Positions 10,860 to 22,965 of a DNA stretch of 64,000 nucleotides are shown here, piece after piece. Source of the DNA: Smittium culicis. Taxonomy: Eukaryota; Kickxellomycota; Harpellomycetes; Harpellales; Legeriomycetaceae. Each line of letters begins with the position of its first letter. Positions within the stretch are counted from its first letter, which is position 1. The translations under genes and the position numbers were made by a program. Under the pieces are notes generated by a model. That model saw only the letters and a list, made by a program, of their open reading frames with translations, did not search any database and was not told the origin of the DNA. The stretch is taken from assembly GCA_001970855.1 (NCBI GenBank), contig LSSN01000154.1, forward strand, positions 34,017-98,016. The letters are read 5' to 3'.

Positions 10860-13800
10860 ACCAAAAATATCACACTAATAATTGATATTGGTGCAGCATA
10901 TTTGGTCATGAAGTCTGAATTAGCATGAAACCTTAGTTCTGTAATAAAAATATGTATTTCAGGTATTATGGCTTTGAGAATTCACGGGAAAACGATCAAG
11001 ATACCCGGATATTGAATTCTGGATCTAATTATTGATTCTCACGTTTATAATTTGTTTTTTTAATTAATAATGGATCTTAGAGTGATACTTAACTGATAGG
11101 AATAAACTTTTTACAAAAAATACCGGGTAGAATTTTATAAAACGACATCTCGAGTATACGGTGGTGTCAAGATTGCTTAGTTTTGCATAGGCTTTTGCTG
11201 CTTATTTATACTATCCAATAATATAACTAGCGAAAAAAACAAACATGATAACGCTATCCCTGCAAATGTATTCCAGAAATTAGCATAACTACAGATTTAT
11301 ACAAAAAATTTCAATATTTTTGCTCTGGATTTTGCCTTGCATGCATTTATTCTAGTCTCAGCCATTCCTACGTTTAAGTGTATTTTGATTGACGTAAAAC
11401 ACATAAATAGCCCCAATTTTCCCTATTTTTTTGATCTATTCATCTGAAAACAATTTTCTTCTATTTTCTAGTCTTAGTTTAAAATAATTATATATTCTTT
11501 TTCCTGTCAAAATAACACATAGTTTACTCCTATCTACCTTTTTAGTTGATACCTTCTGTATTACTCCTTCCCGTCTCTTTCATGACAAGTGGTAATAGAT
11601 AAATTAATTTACATACCTTTATAATCAAATTAACTGCTGTATATCAAAGAGTTGGAAGAAAATGGTAATTCTAAGAATCATATAATTTTGATTCGTATGA
11701 AAATTTAGGCAAAAATACAAGAAAAAAAGCTGTTGGTATATATTAAAGCTCTCTTCAAGATTCTATAAGAGATTTAGAACCCATTAAAAAACAAACAGAA
11801 GAGCTTACAGATAATCTGAATACCTAATTAGATGAATTTGACGATAAATTTCTAAAAATTAACTTGGAGCTATAAAAAAAATATGTAAGGGTGATTTCTG
11901 TATACCAATTAAATTGGATTCAAGCCCACCAAATTTTTACAGAAAACGATATTCACCTAAAGAAAGGAAAATAGTGCTCGATGAAATAAGTGAGGTTGAG
12001 AAAAATGTGATTATTTTCCCATCATATTCGGAATGGCTGTCTCCAGTGCATTTAGTTTCAAAGCCAAATGGTAATTACATGTGTTTTGTTGACTACAGGA
12101 AAATAAATGCAAAATTTTTATGGATAAGTACCCCTGTTCAACCATTAATGATTGTTTAACCAAGTTACAGGAAATAAATTTTATTCGAATTTAGATTGTA
12201 CGTCTGGATATTGAAAATTTGCGTCATAGAAATAATAAAGAATATACACTACATTAATTTACCCATTCGGAACTTTCGAATTTAATGTATTATCTTTTCG
12301 CATATTCAATCCCCCCGTCACACTTTGAAATATTAGTGGACAAAGTTTTAAGACCTGACTCATGTGAATATTTAACAGTTTACTTATACGACATATTAAT
12401 ATTTACAAAAAGTTAAATAGAAAATTTAAGCCATTTGAGATCGGTGTTTGAAAAATTGAGGAAATTTAATATAGGCATAAGTTTAAGGAAGTTCCGGTTT
12501 TAAAAATTTTTTTTAAATACTTAGGTTACGAGATAAAAAAGATGGGGATATCTTCAGACTCAGATAAGTTAAAAATATGGATAGCACATAAATCCAAAAT
12601 AATGTAAAACAATAAGGTCATTAATAGTAACAACATCTTACTTCAAAAGATCCATTCCTTTGTACGTATGAACAACTGTAACAGTGCAAAAAATGGCGAA
12701 GAAGGAAATATAATTCGAATTTATGAATGAATTTAAACAATCATAAACTAAAGATATTTTTACCCACGGAGATAAACTACAATTTTTAAGAACGAGACCA
12801 TTTAGCGATATAGCGACAATAAAAATCTTATGGCCTAACATATGGAATACAGATTTTAAAATATACGCTGAATGTTAATATTTGATTTGATTAATGTTAA
12901 TTAATTCGCTGATCTAAATTATCCAATCAAATCATTTTATTTAACAGCATAAAAGACTTAAAGATTCGAAAAATGGATATCTAAGTCTTTAAATTTTTCT
13001 CCATCTCTTAATAAAAATAAATTTCGAATCTAACACTGAAAACCCAGTGGTGTCAGTTATTTATAGAATTTCCAAGTCTAGTTGAAGATATTCAAGATGG
13101 GTTTCTTTTTTACCCGAATTTAGATTGAAATTTTTGGGTATAATCAAAAAAATGATAATGGCGAAATACAATTTTTTTCAAGATACCCTGAATTACATGT
13201 TGTGAAATGCGCAGAGGTAGAAATAAAATTTGATAACATCAAATTGTTTTTAGAAGGAAAAAGTATGAAAAATGAATCAAAATTACGGAAAATTGCAATT
13301 TATTATAGACTGAGAAATGGTAACTTATTCCGGATTACAAATAAAAAAGCAATTAAAGTAGTCAGTTCCGAAAATAGCCTCTATAAAATAATTAAACCAA
13401 TACACGAAGAAATAGATCGCGTCAAATTTCAAGGAATATGGAATATAGTGAAAAATAAAATATGGAGAATTATGCTAAAACAAGAAATAAAATATTGTTT
13501 TGATTCTTGTAAAGAATTTCAAGAGCGCCTAATGTCGAAACAAGTGTACAGATTTATCGAGTCCTTGAAAACTTGAGGAGTAAAAAATGTATTTTTTAGA
13601 TCAATTCAAGAATAGCATACACCGGAAAATATATATTAGCGGCTGTAATTTTATTTTCGGGGTTTCTTAAAGTATGAAAAACTAAAAGTCAAATATCAGA
13701 TGTAACCCTTGGCTGAATCAAAAAAATGAAATTGATATTCGGTGTTCGGTGTTCCAGAGATGATATCCTGTGAAAACACTCTGATTTTAATTCTATTATG

Positions 13801-14442
13801 CTAAAAGATTATATAAAAAGTAAAGAAATAAAGACATAAAGGTCAAAAATAACTAAAATATCAGCTTTAATGGAAAATTAAGTCTATAAGTATGAATCGA
13901 AGAATTAAATATGGGTTAATGAAGACCATTAATGGTAATTTTGACGATTGGGGGTATATAATCGACAAAATACTATCATGAATTCTAACAGCAGCTTCAA
14001 TGTGATCACGATACTATTCTCACTATTTGATGTTTGGAGAAAAAATGAGGATTCCATTTTTTGACCTTCCAAAGGTAGAAGTACATCCGCTATGAAAAAA
14101 AAAATATATATATATATATACCACATTATTATTTGTGTGCATATGTATATAGAGAAGTCAAATTACAGTACTATAGTTGAATTTAAAATAGAAAAATTTC
14201 TGATGGTATTCAATCCAGCGATACGGATAAAAGTTATAGTTAACAAAGTGAATAAAAGTTGCCTCGGCTCCTCCAAAAAAATTTTATTCAGAGAAAAAAA
14301 TGTATACATAATAAACGACGAGAAAAACAGAAAACAAAATTTTCATGCGTCAATGTTGATGCGGTACTACCGCCGCAGAGGAGATGAATGGGTTAAGAAA
14401 GGGAGTCTAAAATTTGATATTTCGACTTCTATTTTGCATTAA
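10860..14442 (+). pseudogene. Decayed Ty3/gypsy retroelement, copy 1
   Basis: A broken pol can be followed in order through many stops and frame changes. Near 10,880-10,930 lies a retropepsin active-site remnant with DIGA in place of DSGA. At 11,914-12,159 is the start of reverse transcriptase, including SPVHLVSKPNG and the FVDYRK block; the frame then slips near 12,118 and continues. The catalytic box at 12,381-12,392 reads YLYD instead of YLDD, so it is inactive. The connection domain follows to about 12,600. At 13,202-13,576 a 124-codon frame holds the H2C2 zinc-binding part of integrase (a single His, then C-x3-C-like spacing). At 14,092-14,442 another frame resembles the pol C-terminus. 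Integrase catalytic core and LTRs are not recognisable. The family differs from the 40-45 kb element. Confidence 0.75.
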
Positions 14443-15579
14443 TAATGTAGATAAAGTGGATTAATTTATGTGCTCATAGCTTATGATCATAATTTAAGCG
14501 TATTGTGATTCTATACTGGAATTTAAAATTTATCATTATTCCTATTAATTTTGATAAGTTTATTAATTTATATAAATCTATATTACGAATTACCTCGAGA
14601 AAATATGGGATAATAAAGAGCCAAAGTTAGAAGAAGATGGAAGTGGTTTAATTTTGATAAAAATATAAAGAAAAAAAATTTTTTTTATTTGAAGATATTA
14701 TTTCTCAAACAAAATCACACTAAACTAGTAAAATAAAAAAAATACTTATTGCCGTCGGAAAAAATTACAAATTTAAATAAAATTTCTTGCTCGTTTTTGA
14801 TTCAATAATTGTCATAAATAAAAATGGAATGTTTCAGAAAATCTATTTGCTGATATCGACCGACCTAAAATAAAGATGATTTTAAATTATATTAAAACTA
14901 TAATTTGAATTAATGATATTTGCATTAATATTATGTAATATATCTTATAAGTTTAATAATTAAAGTTAAAATTTGTGTATTTTATGAAACCTTATGAAAA
15001 TTAATAATTAAATTCAATTAGATTTCAAAAATAAAGCTTTTCAAATAAATAACTTATCTAAAAAATACATAGAAAAAAAACTTAGTTATTTTTTGATAGT
15101 TTATTTTATTAAAGTTAAAGCTCATTAAAAAAAACACATACAAAAAAAAAACAAATCTTCCCGTTATAAAATAGAAATTGTAAGAAAATTTCGCAATTTC
15201 TACACAGAAAAACTTTGTTTCGTAAAATCAATAAAATAAACCCAGATGAATCATCAATTACATGTATGGTTTTAATATTAGGTTTTTTTAAATTTTTATT
15301 TAGCAGTAAAATAACTCAATACATATTGTGATAATATCAGAAAATTTATGATTTTTAGAAATTTGATAAATAGATCTTATAACTAATACTTTTATCATTG
15401 TGATTTCATATATTTTTAGTATTTAAATAATGATTAAGTATAAATTGAAATAAATAATTATTCTAGTACGTTTTCGTATACAATAAATTTTTATTTCTGC
15501 TCTTTTTTTTAAAAAAAAATTCTAATCTTTTCTTTGTTATTCGTATACAATGTCGCCAAAAATATAAAAAACAAACACT
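14443..15579. other. AT-rich spacer between two decayed retroelements
   Basis: No gene or RNA is recognised. The stretch is dominated by A and T runs. It may include worn LTRs of the neighbouring copies, but no TG...CA-bounded repeat pair could be matched by eye. Confidence 0.5.
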
Positions 15580-18500
15580 ATGGCTATGCTAAAAATTGAG
15601 GATTTTAGAGGCGAATTAGTAAATTTAGACTTGAAAAAATCGGCTAAAAATGCTTCAAAGAAGCTTTTATGTGCAGGAATGAAACAGAAATTCAGCGGAC
15701 AGGCTCATATTATAATTAATGAAGGAAAGGGCCGGGATTTTGAGAGATTCATACCACACAGAGCTGGACATAAAATCAACCCCAGATTGCAGAGGTTTCA
15801 ACTTTGAATCATTGATCCTATACTTTATGTCATTTTTTGTGTAGCCCAAAGCCGAGTTATCAGTTAGGAATAATTTATAGGATCAAGAGCAGAAAAGATC
15901 GCTAGAAGAATTTATATAAGCTGAAGAGGTTTTAGTAGGATCCGAATCTATTAATTCCGAAATTGAAAAAATAAATTTTCGTTAACCACTTAAATCAAAA
16001 AATCCCTTAAATCTGTTCTTTAAAAAAAAATTATGGTATTTTTTGCAAGAAAAATAGTTTGAATGGGTATTGATTAATTACTCAAAAATTGTGTCAGTAA
16101 TTGTAATAACGGTAATACCACAAAGAATAGAACCTGAAAATTCTCGTGAAAAAATATAAATTGATCACATTAATACCATGATTAAAGCTCATTAAGACGG
16201 ATTGGTAGCTCTATACATGTTCAAAACCAACCTTGTTCTTATAAGCAAAAAAAATTTTTTTATATGTTTCTAGACAGCCCGCTAAAGTAGATGTAAACTC
16301 TATGTTTGGAAATTAGAGCTTTTATAAGAATTTACTATGTTTTAAATGCGGATTAAAAGGTCATATGTTAAAATATTACTCGGGAAAAGCATTAAGTTAT
16401 TTTTAAAAGGATATATAGATGACAGATGAAAATATAAACAATATGATTCAGTTATAATGAAAATTGAGACTAGGATATTAAATTATGATAATTTTAATAT
16501 CCTGATAGATTATAGAAAGCCAATTGGATAATCGGTCACATCAAAGCAAATATGATGAAAATTAGGGCGATGAAAGACCTAAACTCGATAGTGAATATGG
16601 CCTAGAAAAGGAATATTTCGATGCCTCTGATTTAGAAGAATTTATATCTAGAGTGGAAAAGTTGAGTATAAATGAGAAATTTCTTGAAAAGAATACCACT
16701 AGGAAAGGAATGTATAAACCTCGAGAGGCCAATATTCTTAGCAAAATTCGGCAACTTGCCTATCTAAATCTTATATACTCGGAGAAAACAGTTTTTTTTA
16801 TCTATAGCGAAATTATCGATAAGCTTAGTATACAGGTTGATAGCTAAAAAAAAAAAAGTAAAATTGGCCATTGAGTGTGAAATGGGTACAATGGAAACTG
16901 AAACAGCGAATTTTACCACTGGAAAAGCAAGTTAAAATCTGTAGTTTTATTTTTCTCTTCAGACTCTGTATAGGCTTAATAATTTGATTTCATTTTTGGA
17001 AAAATTTTAAATTAAATTTTATATATTCAAAAAATAAATTTCTGCGTGTAAAAGAAAAGAAAAAGTTACTATTGGTTATTAAAATGTATTTATAATAAGT
17101 ACAAAAAATCTCGATAAAATTTTTTAAAAAAAGGAGATAAAGTGTGTTAGTCTTTATTTATTAAAGAAAATACCTAAGATACCAAGAATAAATTATACAA
17201 TTCCGGGATTGAAAAAATATTGAATAAATTCCTAGAATTTTTGACGACTAAGGTATGAAGATACCGTCCAAAAAGAAATGTGTCACATTAAATAAATACG
17301 ATCGATGAAAATTCTGTATCATGGTAAGCGTATACACACCCAGAAAAAAAATTAAGCGGACTAAAATCTGAATTTGAAAAACTGTCGAAAATTGGGCTAG
17401 CTATTTCATTCAAATCACGTTAGGCAAGCACAAATCATTTAGATAATTTTTTTTTTTTTTGTGAATTCAGGATATGTATCGGCTGCAGAGCTTTGAATAA
17501 AGTGTCTGTTAAAAATAGGTTCTAATAAACAGGAATTATGGTTGATTTGAAAGGCTTGAAGCCATATAAATATTATCTAAATCAGATCTAGCAAGCGGGT
17601 ACCATGAAATAAAAATGGTGTGAGATTCAAAAAAAAAAACTACATTCATTCTCAATATGGAAATTTGTGAATTCTTATCTATGATTTTCGGACTATTTAA
17701 CGCACCAAACTCTTTACAAAGACTAATCAATCAGGTTTCACAATCATATATAGAAGACTTTTTAATTGTATATTTAGCCGAAATTTTGATTTTTTCAAAT
17801 GATTTAGAATCACACAAAACTCATCTTGAGAAAGCATAAAAAAGCTATAAACGAAAATATAATCATTCTCAATAAATAAAATGTAGTTATGTTATTAGCT
17901 ATACATCTTTAATTGTTTATTACATATCTAAAGAAGGTAATAAAGCGTGAAAGGGTATAATTAAGCTAATTAAGGTAGGAAAAAACCTGAAAATTTTCAA
18001 AAATTTTTGTAATTTTTTGGATTGTGTAATTATATTAAAAATTTTTCCTGCATTTGAGTCAACCTATGAATCTCTCTATACGATAAAATTTTGCTCACCT
18101 AAAATTTTAGCTTCTATAGAATGGAGTTCTAAATAAAAAATGTCTGTTAATTAATTAAAATTAATTTTTTTTCTCTATGAATGCTCGTAAAAAGCTCCTA
18201 ATTTATCCAAATAGTTTTAACCGTGTACTGAAAGAAATTAATCTATCCGCGAAATAGAAATGCATGGAGTATACGTGCTTTCAAAATTTTGAGGCATTAT
18301 TTCAAAACTGGCGCATCAGTTATGCAGATCATAAAAAAATTGAATGCATGTTCTTAATACAAAATCCGTATATCAGAATAAATAGATTAATTAAATAATA
18401 AGAACATGTAGTTACGAAAATAATTTACAAGCTCGGTAAAGGAAATATAACTGCTGATACAATATTTAGACAACAAGATTAAATAAATTAGAGCGTAAAA

Positions 18501-18860
18501 GTGATCAAGAGTGATCTTAAGTGGTAAAAAATATTTTATTGAAAAAAAATTGATAAATTAAAAAAGAAAAAATAGAACATTATTCAATATTTACATAATA
18601 TTTTGAGATTAAAAATGCTAAATTTTTTCGGAAAATAATCATCAATCAAGGTATAACATAAATTATCTATTTTCTAATAGAGATGTTTTTTTCGTATCAT
18701 GAGGGAGTGGTACTTTTAGGAACATAATATATATATATATAGTATCATGATAATACGGTTTTGATGGTATAACATGCGTAATACAATAAAAAAAACTATA
18801 AAAAGATGTACGCAGTGTCATATTCAAGGTAAATCCTCAGGTTCAATCGTAACTTTCATT
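15580..18860 (+). pseudogene. Decayed Ty3/gypsy retroelement, copy 2
   Basis: Remnants occur in gag-to-pol order on +. A 75-codon frame at 15,580-15,807 is Gag-like. At 16,338-16,379 a zinc knuckle keeps C, C and H at C-x2-C-x4-H-x4-C spacing but the last Cys is Tyr (TAC). Reverse transcriptase is visible from about 17,560 (SDLASGYHEIKM) to 17,839; the frame 17,657-17,839 contains the FGLFNAPNSLQRLINQ block and a catalytic box YLAE in place of YLDD. At about 18,790-18,850 the sequence IKRCTQCHIQGK recalls the second half of the integrase zinc finger. Many stops interrupt all frames. Ends are approximate and no LTR is identified. Confidence 0.7.
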
Positions 18861-19331
18861 TAATAACTCCATTAGCTGATAATTTCTCAAGGTTGAGGTT
18901 GTAATTCATGGGGATTTACTCGAAAAATATACGTGATAATCACTAGATAATTGTCTGTACATCACTTATAAAATATGATATTTGAAATGTAACTTACGAC
19001 GCAACTTCAAGTACTATTTAAAAATTCATTTACACGGAAATATTTTTAAAATTTTGGAGCTCTTGAAGAAATAATAAATGGAAGAAGACCTTATTTCACA
19101 ACGTAAACCTTGTAAATATTAAATCTAAAGCGCAATCTTACCTCAGTGTACTATCCTCGCAGGATAAATCCCCCCCCCCCCGTAAGAGTGAGTAGTATCT
19201 ACTTGGTACCTTTCACAAAATTTTTGCTCCATTCAAAATAAAATTGAGATTTTTTTTTTGCCTCAGGCTGTATGAGATGTGAGTAAAAGACAACTGTACG
19301 AGCGATACTAATGAAATATTTGTTTATTAAA
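18861..19331. other. Spacer between retroelement copies 2 and 3, with a poly-C run
   Basis: No gene is recognised. It may hold the rest of copy 2's integrase, too worn to read. A run of 12 C bases at 19,170-19,181 stands out in this AT-rich setting and could be an assembly or polymerase-slippage site. Confidence 0.45.
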
Positions 19332-19631
19332 GTGTAAATATTAGCATGAATATAAGACTAATATTTAGATGAATAATGTTTAGAAAAGATGAAAGTGGGA
19401 GATAATATTAGATGAATTTATAAAACTAAAATAAAAGGCTTACTTTTCCTTGAGTAGAAAAATCTGCAGTTAAAGTTTTATTTTTAGAATTTATATTATT
19501 ACATATTATAATCTTTTCATAACGGTAGACAATGTGGCGCAGGATTTGCTTTGATCATTGTAATCCACAATGATTAACCTTTAATCCCGTGATTGTCATA
19601 GGCAATCTTCATTGTGAAAAGAGTTTTTACA
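19332..19631 (-). repeat. Probable 3' LTR of decayed chromovirus copy 3
   Basis: The stretch begins TGTAAAT and ends TTTTTACA, directly followed by CTATCTCCTC, which is a polypurine tract on the - strand, just as the young element's LTR (39,898-40,218) is followed by CTATCCCCCTCC. It shares the CTT(A/G)CTTTTCC block and the TGATCATTGT block with that LTR in the same order. The left end is approximate. Confidence 0.55.
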
Positions 19632-19882
19632 CTATCTCCTCTTATGAATTATGTTGAAATAGTTTTGGTTTATATTCGAGTTTGGCTTATGCGATTGTTT
19701 TGGGGTTGACTTTTGCTTTAATTTTGGGCTTATATTTCGGTTGATTTTGTCGAGTTTTATTTTATATTTATTTAATAGTGGTTTGGGTTTGGATTAATTT
19801 TTTTCCCGACTTTAATTTAATTGATTGGTTGTTTTTTTTTTTTTGTAAATAAGATTTTTTGTTTGAATCCACGAAGATTTGA

Positions 19883-19940
19883 GGGTTTCCTGGTTTGACT
19901 AGTTGACCTTCGGTCGAATAGTCAAATTCCAGGGAGACCC
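19883..19940 (-). other. Stem-loop near the 3' end of decayed chromovirus copy 3
   Basis: TTTGACTA (19,894-19,901) pairs with TAGTCAAA (19,919-19,926) around a 17-base loop. The stem extends outward through CCTGG (19,889-19,893) with CCAGG (19,929-19,933) and GGGTTT (19,883-19,888) with AGACCC (19,935-19,940), with a 2-base bulge. It occupies the same place, between pol and the polypurine tract, as the stem-loop at 40,325-40,363 in the young copy. Confidence 0.7.
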
Positions 19941-22334
19941 GAGGATAAATCGGATCTCCAGTGTTAAAAATGGCTTTCAGCAAAACTTCATAGATACAGA
20001 TTCTCGATTGGCTTTTTATTTTATTCATTTTTATTAGTTAAAATAGCTATATACGAAATTTACAATTTCTTTTGCTTTATTTTCAATATTTTTTGTGATT
20101 TTTTAGTCTGTAATATTGCTTATTATTTGGCTTTTTGAGTTAATTTCTTTTTTATTTTAATAGACTTAACTTTGGTTCTGGATCCTGGTTTTTTGGGTAT
20201 TTTCGATGGAAATTTTTAATATTAGTATCTGCTTTAATAAATTTTATTGGTTTCCAGGAGCTTTCTTATGATACTAATCCTTTATATGAAATCAATTACA
20301 ATAATTTTTTCCTATTAATTTTAGAATCGAGATTTTTTTTTTTGATTTCAAATTCTTCAAAATTACTAATTTTAAATAGTGATTTTCCGGGGCTTTGATC
20401 AGGAATTTGAATTTTTACGTATAGTTCAAGTAATCTAATGTGGAATTTAGGACGTATTTTCATAGCAATTTGCTGGTCTAGCTTATAATTTAGCTCGCTG
20501 TATTTTACTATTACTTTACATGGCCCAAAATTTTTATAATCTAGTTTATTGAAGGGTCGATTCGTATGTATACTGTTTCTAATATGAAAATAATTATCTC
20601 ACACTTTAAGATTGGGTGATATATTGCGACATTCATTCGCTTGGGCCTTTTAATTTTTTGCAGCTTGTCTTTAATTATTATTAAATTCCTTGTGAGTTGC
20701 TTTAATATTTATAAATTTTGCTTCGGCTTCAGATAACTTTTCAGGCTCTGATAAAATGCTTCGTAATTTGGTTCAAATCTATACAAAGCTTTAAAGGGAG
20801 CAAATTTTATAGATTCTTGGTAAATTTTGCTGCCACAGAGCTCTGTCATCGGCAGAAATTATACCCAATCATCTTGGTGGTAATTATTATAGGACGTAAT
20901 GTAATATTCCAAAAAAATTTTACCTGCTTCGTTTGTCGATCGATTTAGGGATGATACGCAGTCGACATTTTGTGTTTTATTTTTAAGTTTTCTAACAATC
21001 TCTTCCAAAATTTTGAATTAAATTTCAGATTCCTTAGAGAAATAAAATATATTGGTTATCAATGCAATTTAAAAATAGTATCGATGAAAACTTCTGCAGG
21101 TTCAAATATAGTATGTAGTTTTTTTATATAAATTAAATGTGAAAATTTAGAAAATCTATCAAATATGATTTATATAGTAGTTTAACAGTGTTATTTTTGG
21201 ATTTCGGATATAAAATCCACATATATTGGTAACTGTCTTAAGTAACCTTACACCTTATCCCTTTAGATTTTATTCTTTGACAAATTTCGCATTCTGAGAT
21301 TTATTTTTTCATAATTTTCGTCATATCAGCAAACCAAATTCGCAGCAAATAAGGTCTAGGGTTTTTAGGCATCTAAAGTGCCATACAAGTATGCTATCAT
21401 GTAGAAATTTGATTACCTCAGGAAAAATATTTTTTTGGTACGGATATTTTTTCATAAACAAATAATATTCCGTTTTTTGTCTTAATTTTAGTACCTGGGC
21501 TGTTTTTATAAAGTTTAACCTTCGATTTCGTAAAATTTTACTTTATAACATGTTCTAATTCTGCTTTTTCTTTCAATTATATTGTATTTATTCGGTTGTT
21601 AGGATTTTTTATAAAATTTTTTATCTTTAGTATTTTGCATTAAAATTTCTTGATATCTTTGTATTCATTGCGTCTTGATAGATCGTCCTGTTTTCCGTTT
21701 GTCTTTTCCGGTATGAAATGTATGTCAAAATTGTATTTACTAAATAATAGAGACCATCTAGAATGTCTTCTGTTCAATATTTTGGTTTTTTAAAAATATG
21801 CCAAGTTTTTGTGATCACTGAGTACTATAAATGGTTTCTTAGTTCCTTCTAGGTAGTGTCGCCATTCCTTGAGCGCACTCACTATTGATAGTAATTCTTT
21901 ATCGTATATATCGTAGTTTTTTTCGGCAGGTTGAAGTTTCCTAGAGTGGTATTAACATGTTCTTAAGTCCCCGTTGGAGTCAACTTGTGATAATATCGCT
22001 CCGATTGAAAACTCTGAAGCGTCTGTTTCTACAGTATATTGTTTGGTATTATCTGGGTATCTTAGTACAGGTTCTGAAGTTAATTTTATTTTCAGTTCCT
22101 GGAAAGCTTTGTAATCCTTATCAATCCATATGAAAGGTGTATCTTTTTTTAATAGGTTTGTTATCGGTTTTGTTATTTCCGCATAATTTTCAATGAATTT
22201 ACAGTAGTAGTTTGATAATCCAAAAAGAATTTGGATATATTTAGTATTTTTGGGTACTGTCCAGTTTAATACACTTTTTATCTTCTCGGGGTCGGTTTTT
22301 ATCCCCTCTGTAGATATTATATGGCCAAGAAAAT

Positions 22335-22965
22335 NNNNNNNNNNNNNNNNNNNNNNNNNNNNNNNNNNNNNNNNNNNNNNNNNNNNNNNNNNNNNNNNNN
22401 NNNNNNNNNNNNNNNNNNNNNNNNNNNNNNNNNNNNNNNNNNNNNNNNNNNNNNNNNNNNNNNNNNNNNNNNNNNNNNNNNNNNNNNNNNNNNNNNNNNN
22501 NNNNNNNNNNNNNNNNNNNNNNNNNNNNNNNNNNNNNNNNNNNNNNNNNNNNNNNNNNNNNNNNNNNNNNNNNNNNNNNNNNNNNNNNNNNNNNNNNNNN
22601 NNNNNNNNNNNNNNNNNNNNNNNNNNNNNNNNNNNNNNNNNNNNNNNNNNNNNNNNNNNNNNNNNNNNNNNNNNNNNNNNNNNNNNNNNNNNNNNNNNNN
22701 NNNNNNNNNNNNNNNNNNNNNNNNNNNNNNNNNNNNNNNNNNNNNNNNNNNNNNNNNNNNNNNNNNNNNNNNNNNNNNNNNNNNNNNNNNNNNNNNNNNN
22801 NNNNNNNNNNNNNNNNNNNNNNNNNNNNNNNNNNNNNNNNNNNNNNNNNNNNNNNNNNNNNNNNNNNNNNNNNNNNNNNNNNNNNNNNNNNNNNNNNNNN
22901 NNNNNNNNNNNNNNNNNNNNNNNNNNNNNNNNNNNNNNNNNNNNNNNNNNNNNNNNNNNNNNNNN
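22335..22965. other. Assembly gap (631 N)
   Basis: A run of N bases inside the reverse transcriptase of decayed chromovirus copy 3. Its place in a repeated gene suggests that collapsed repeats caused it; the N count may be an estimate of distance. The long open frames that cross it are artefacts. Confidence 0.99.

Noticed and set aside
19170..19181. Poly-C run as a possible polypurine tract or regulatory site
   Set aside because: It is C-rich on the strand of copy 2 (+) and not next to the LTR of copy 3, so it fits neither element; most likely a simple run.
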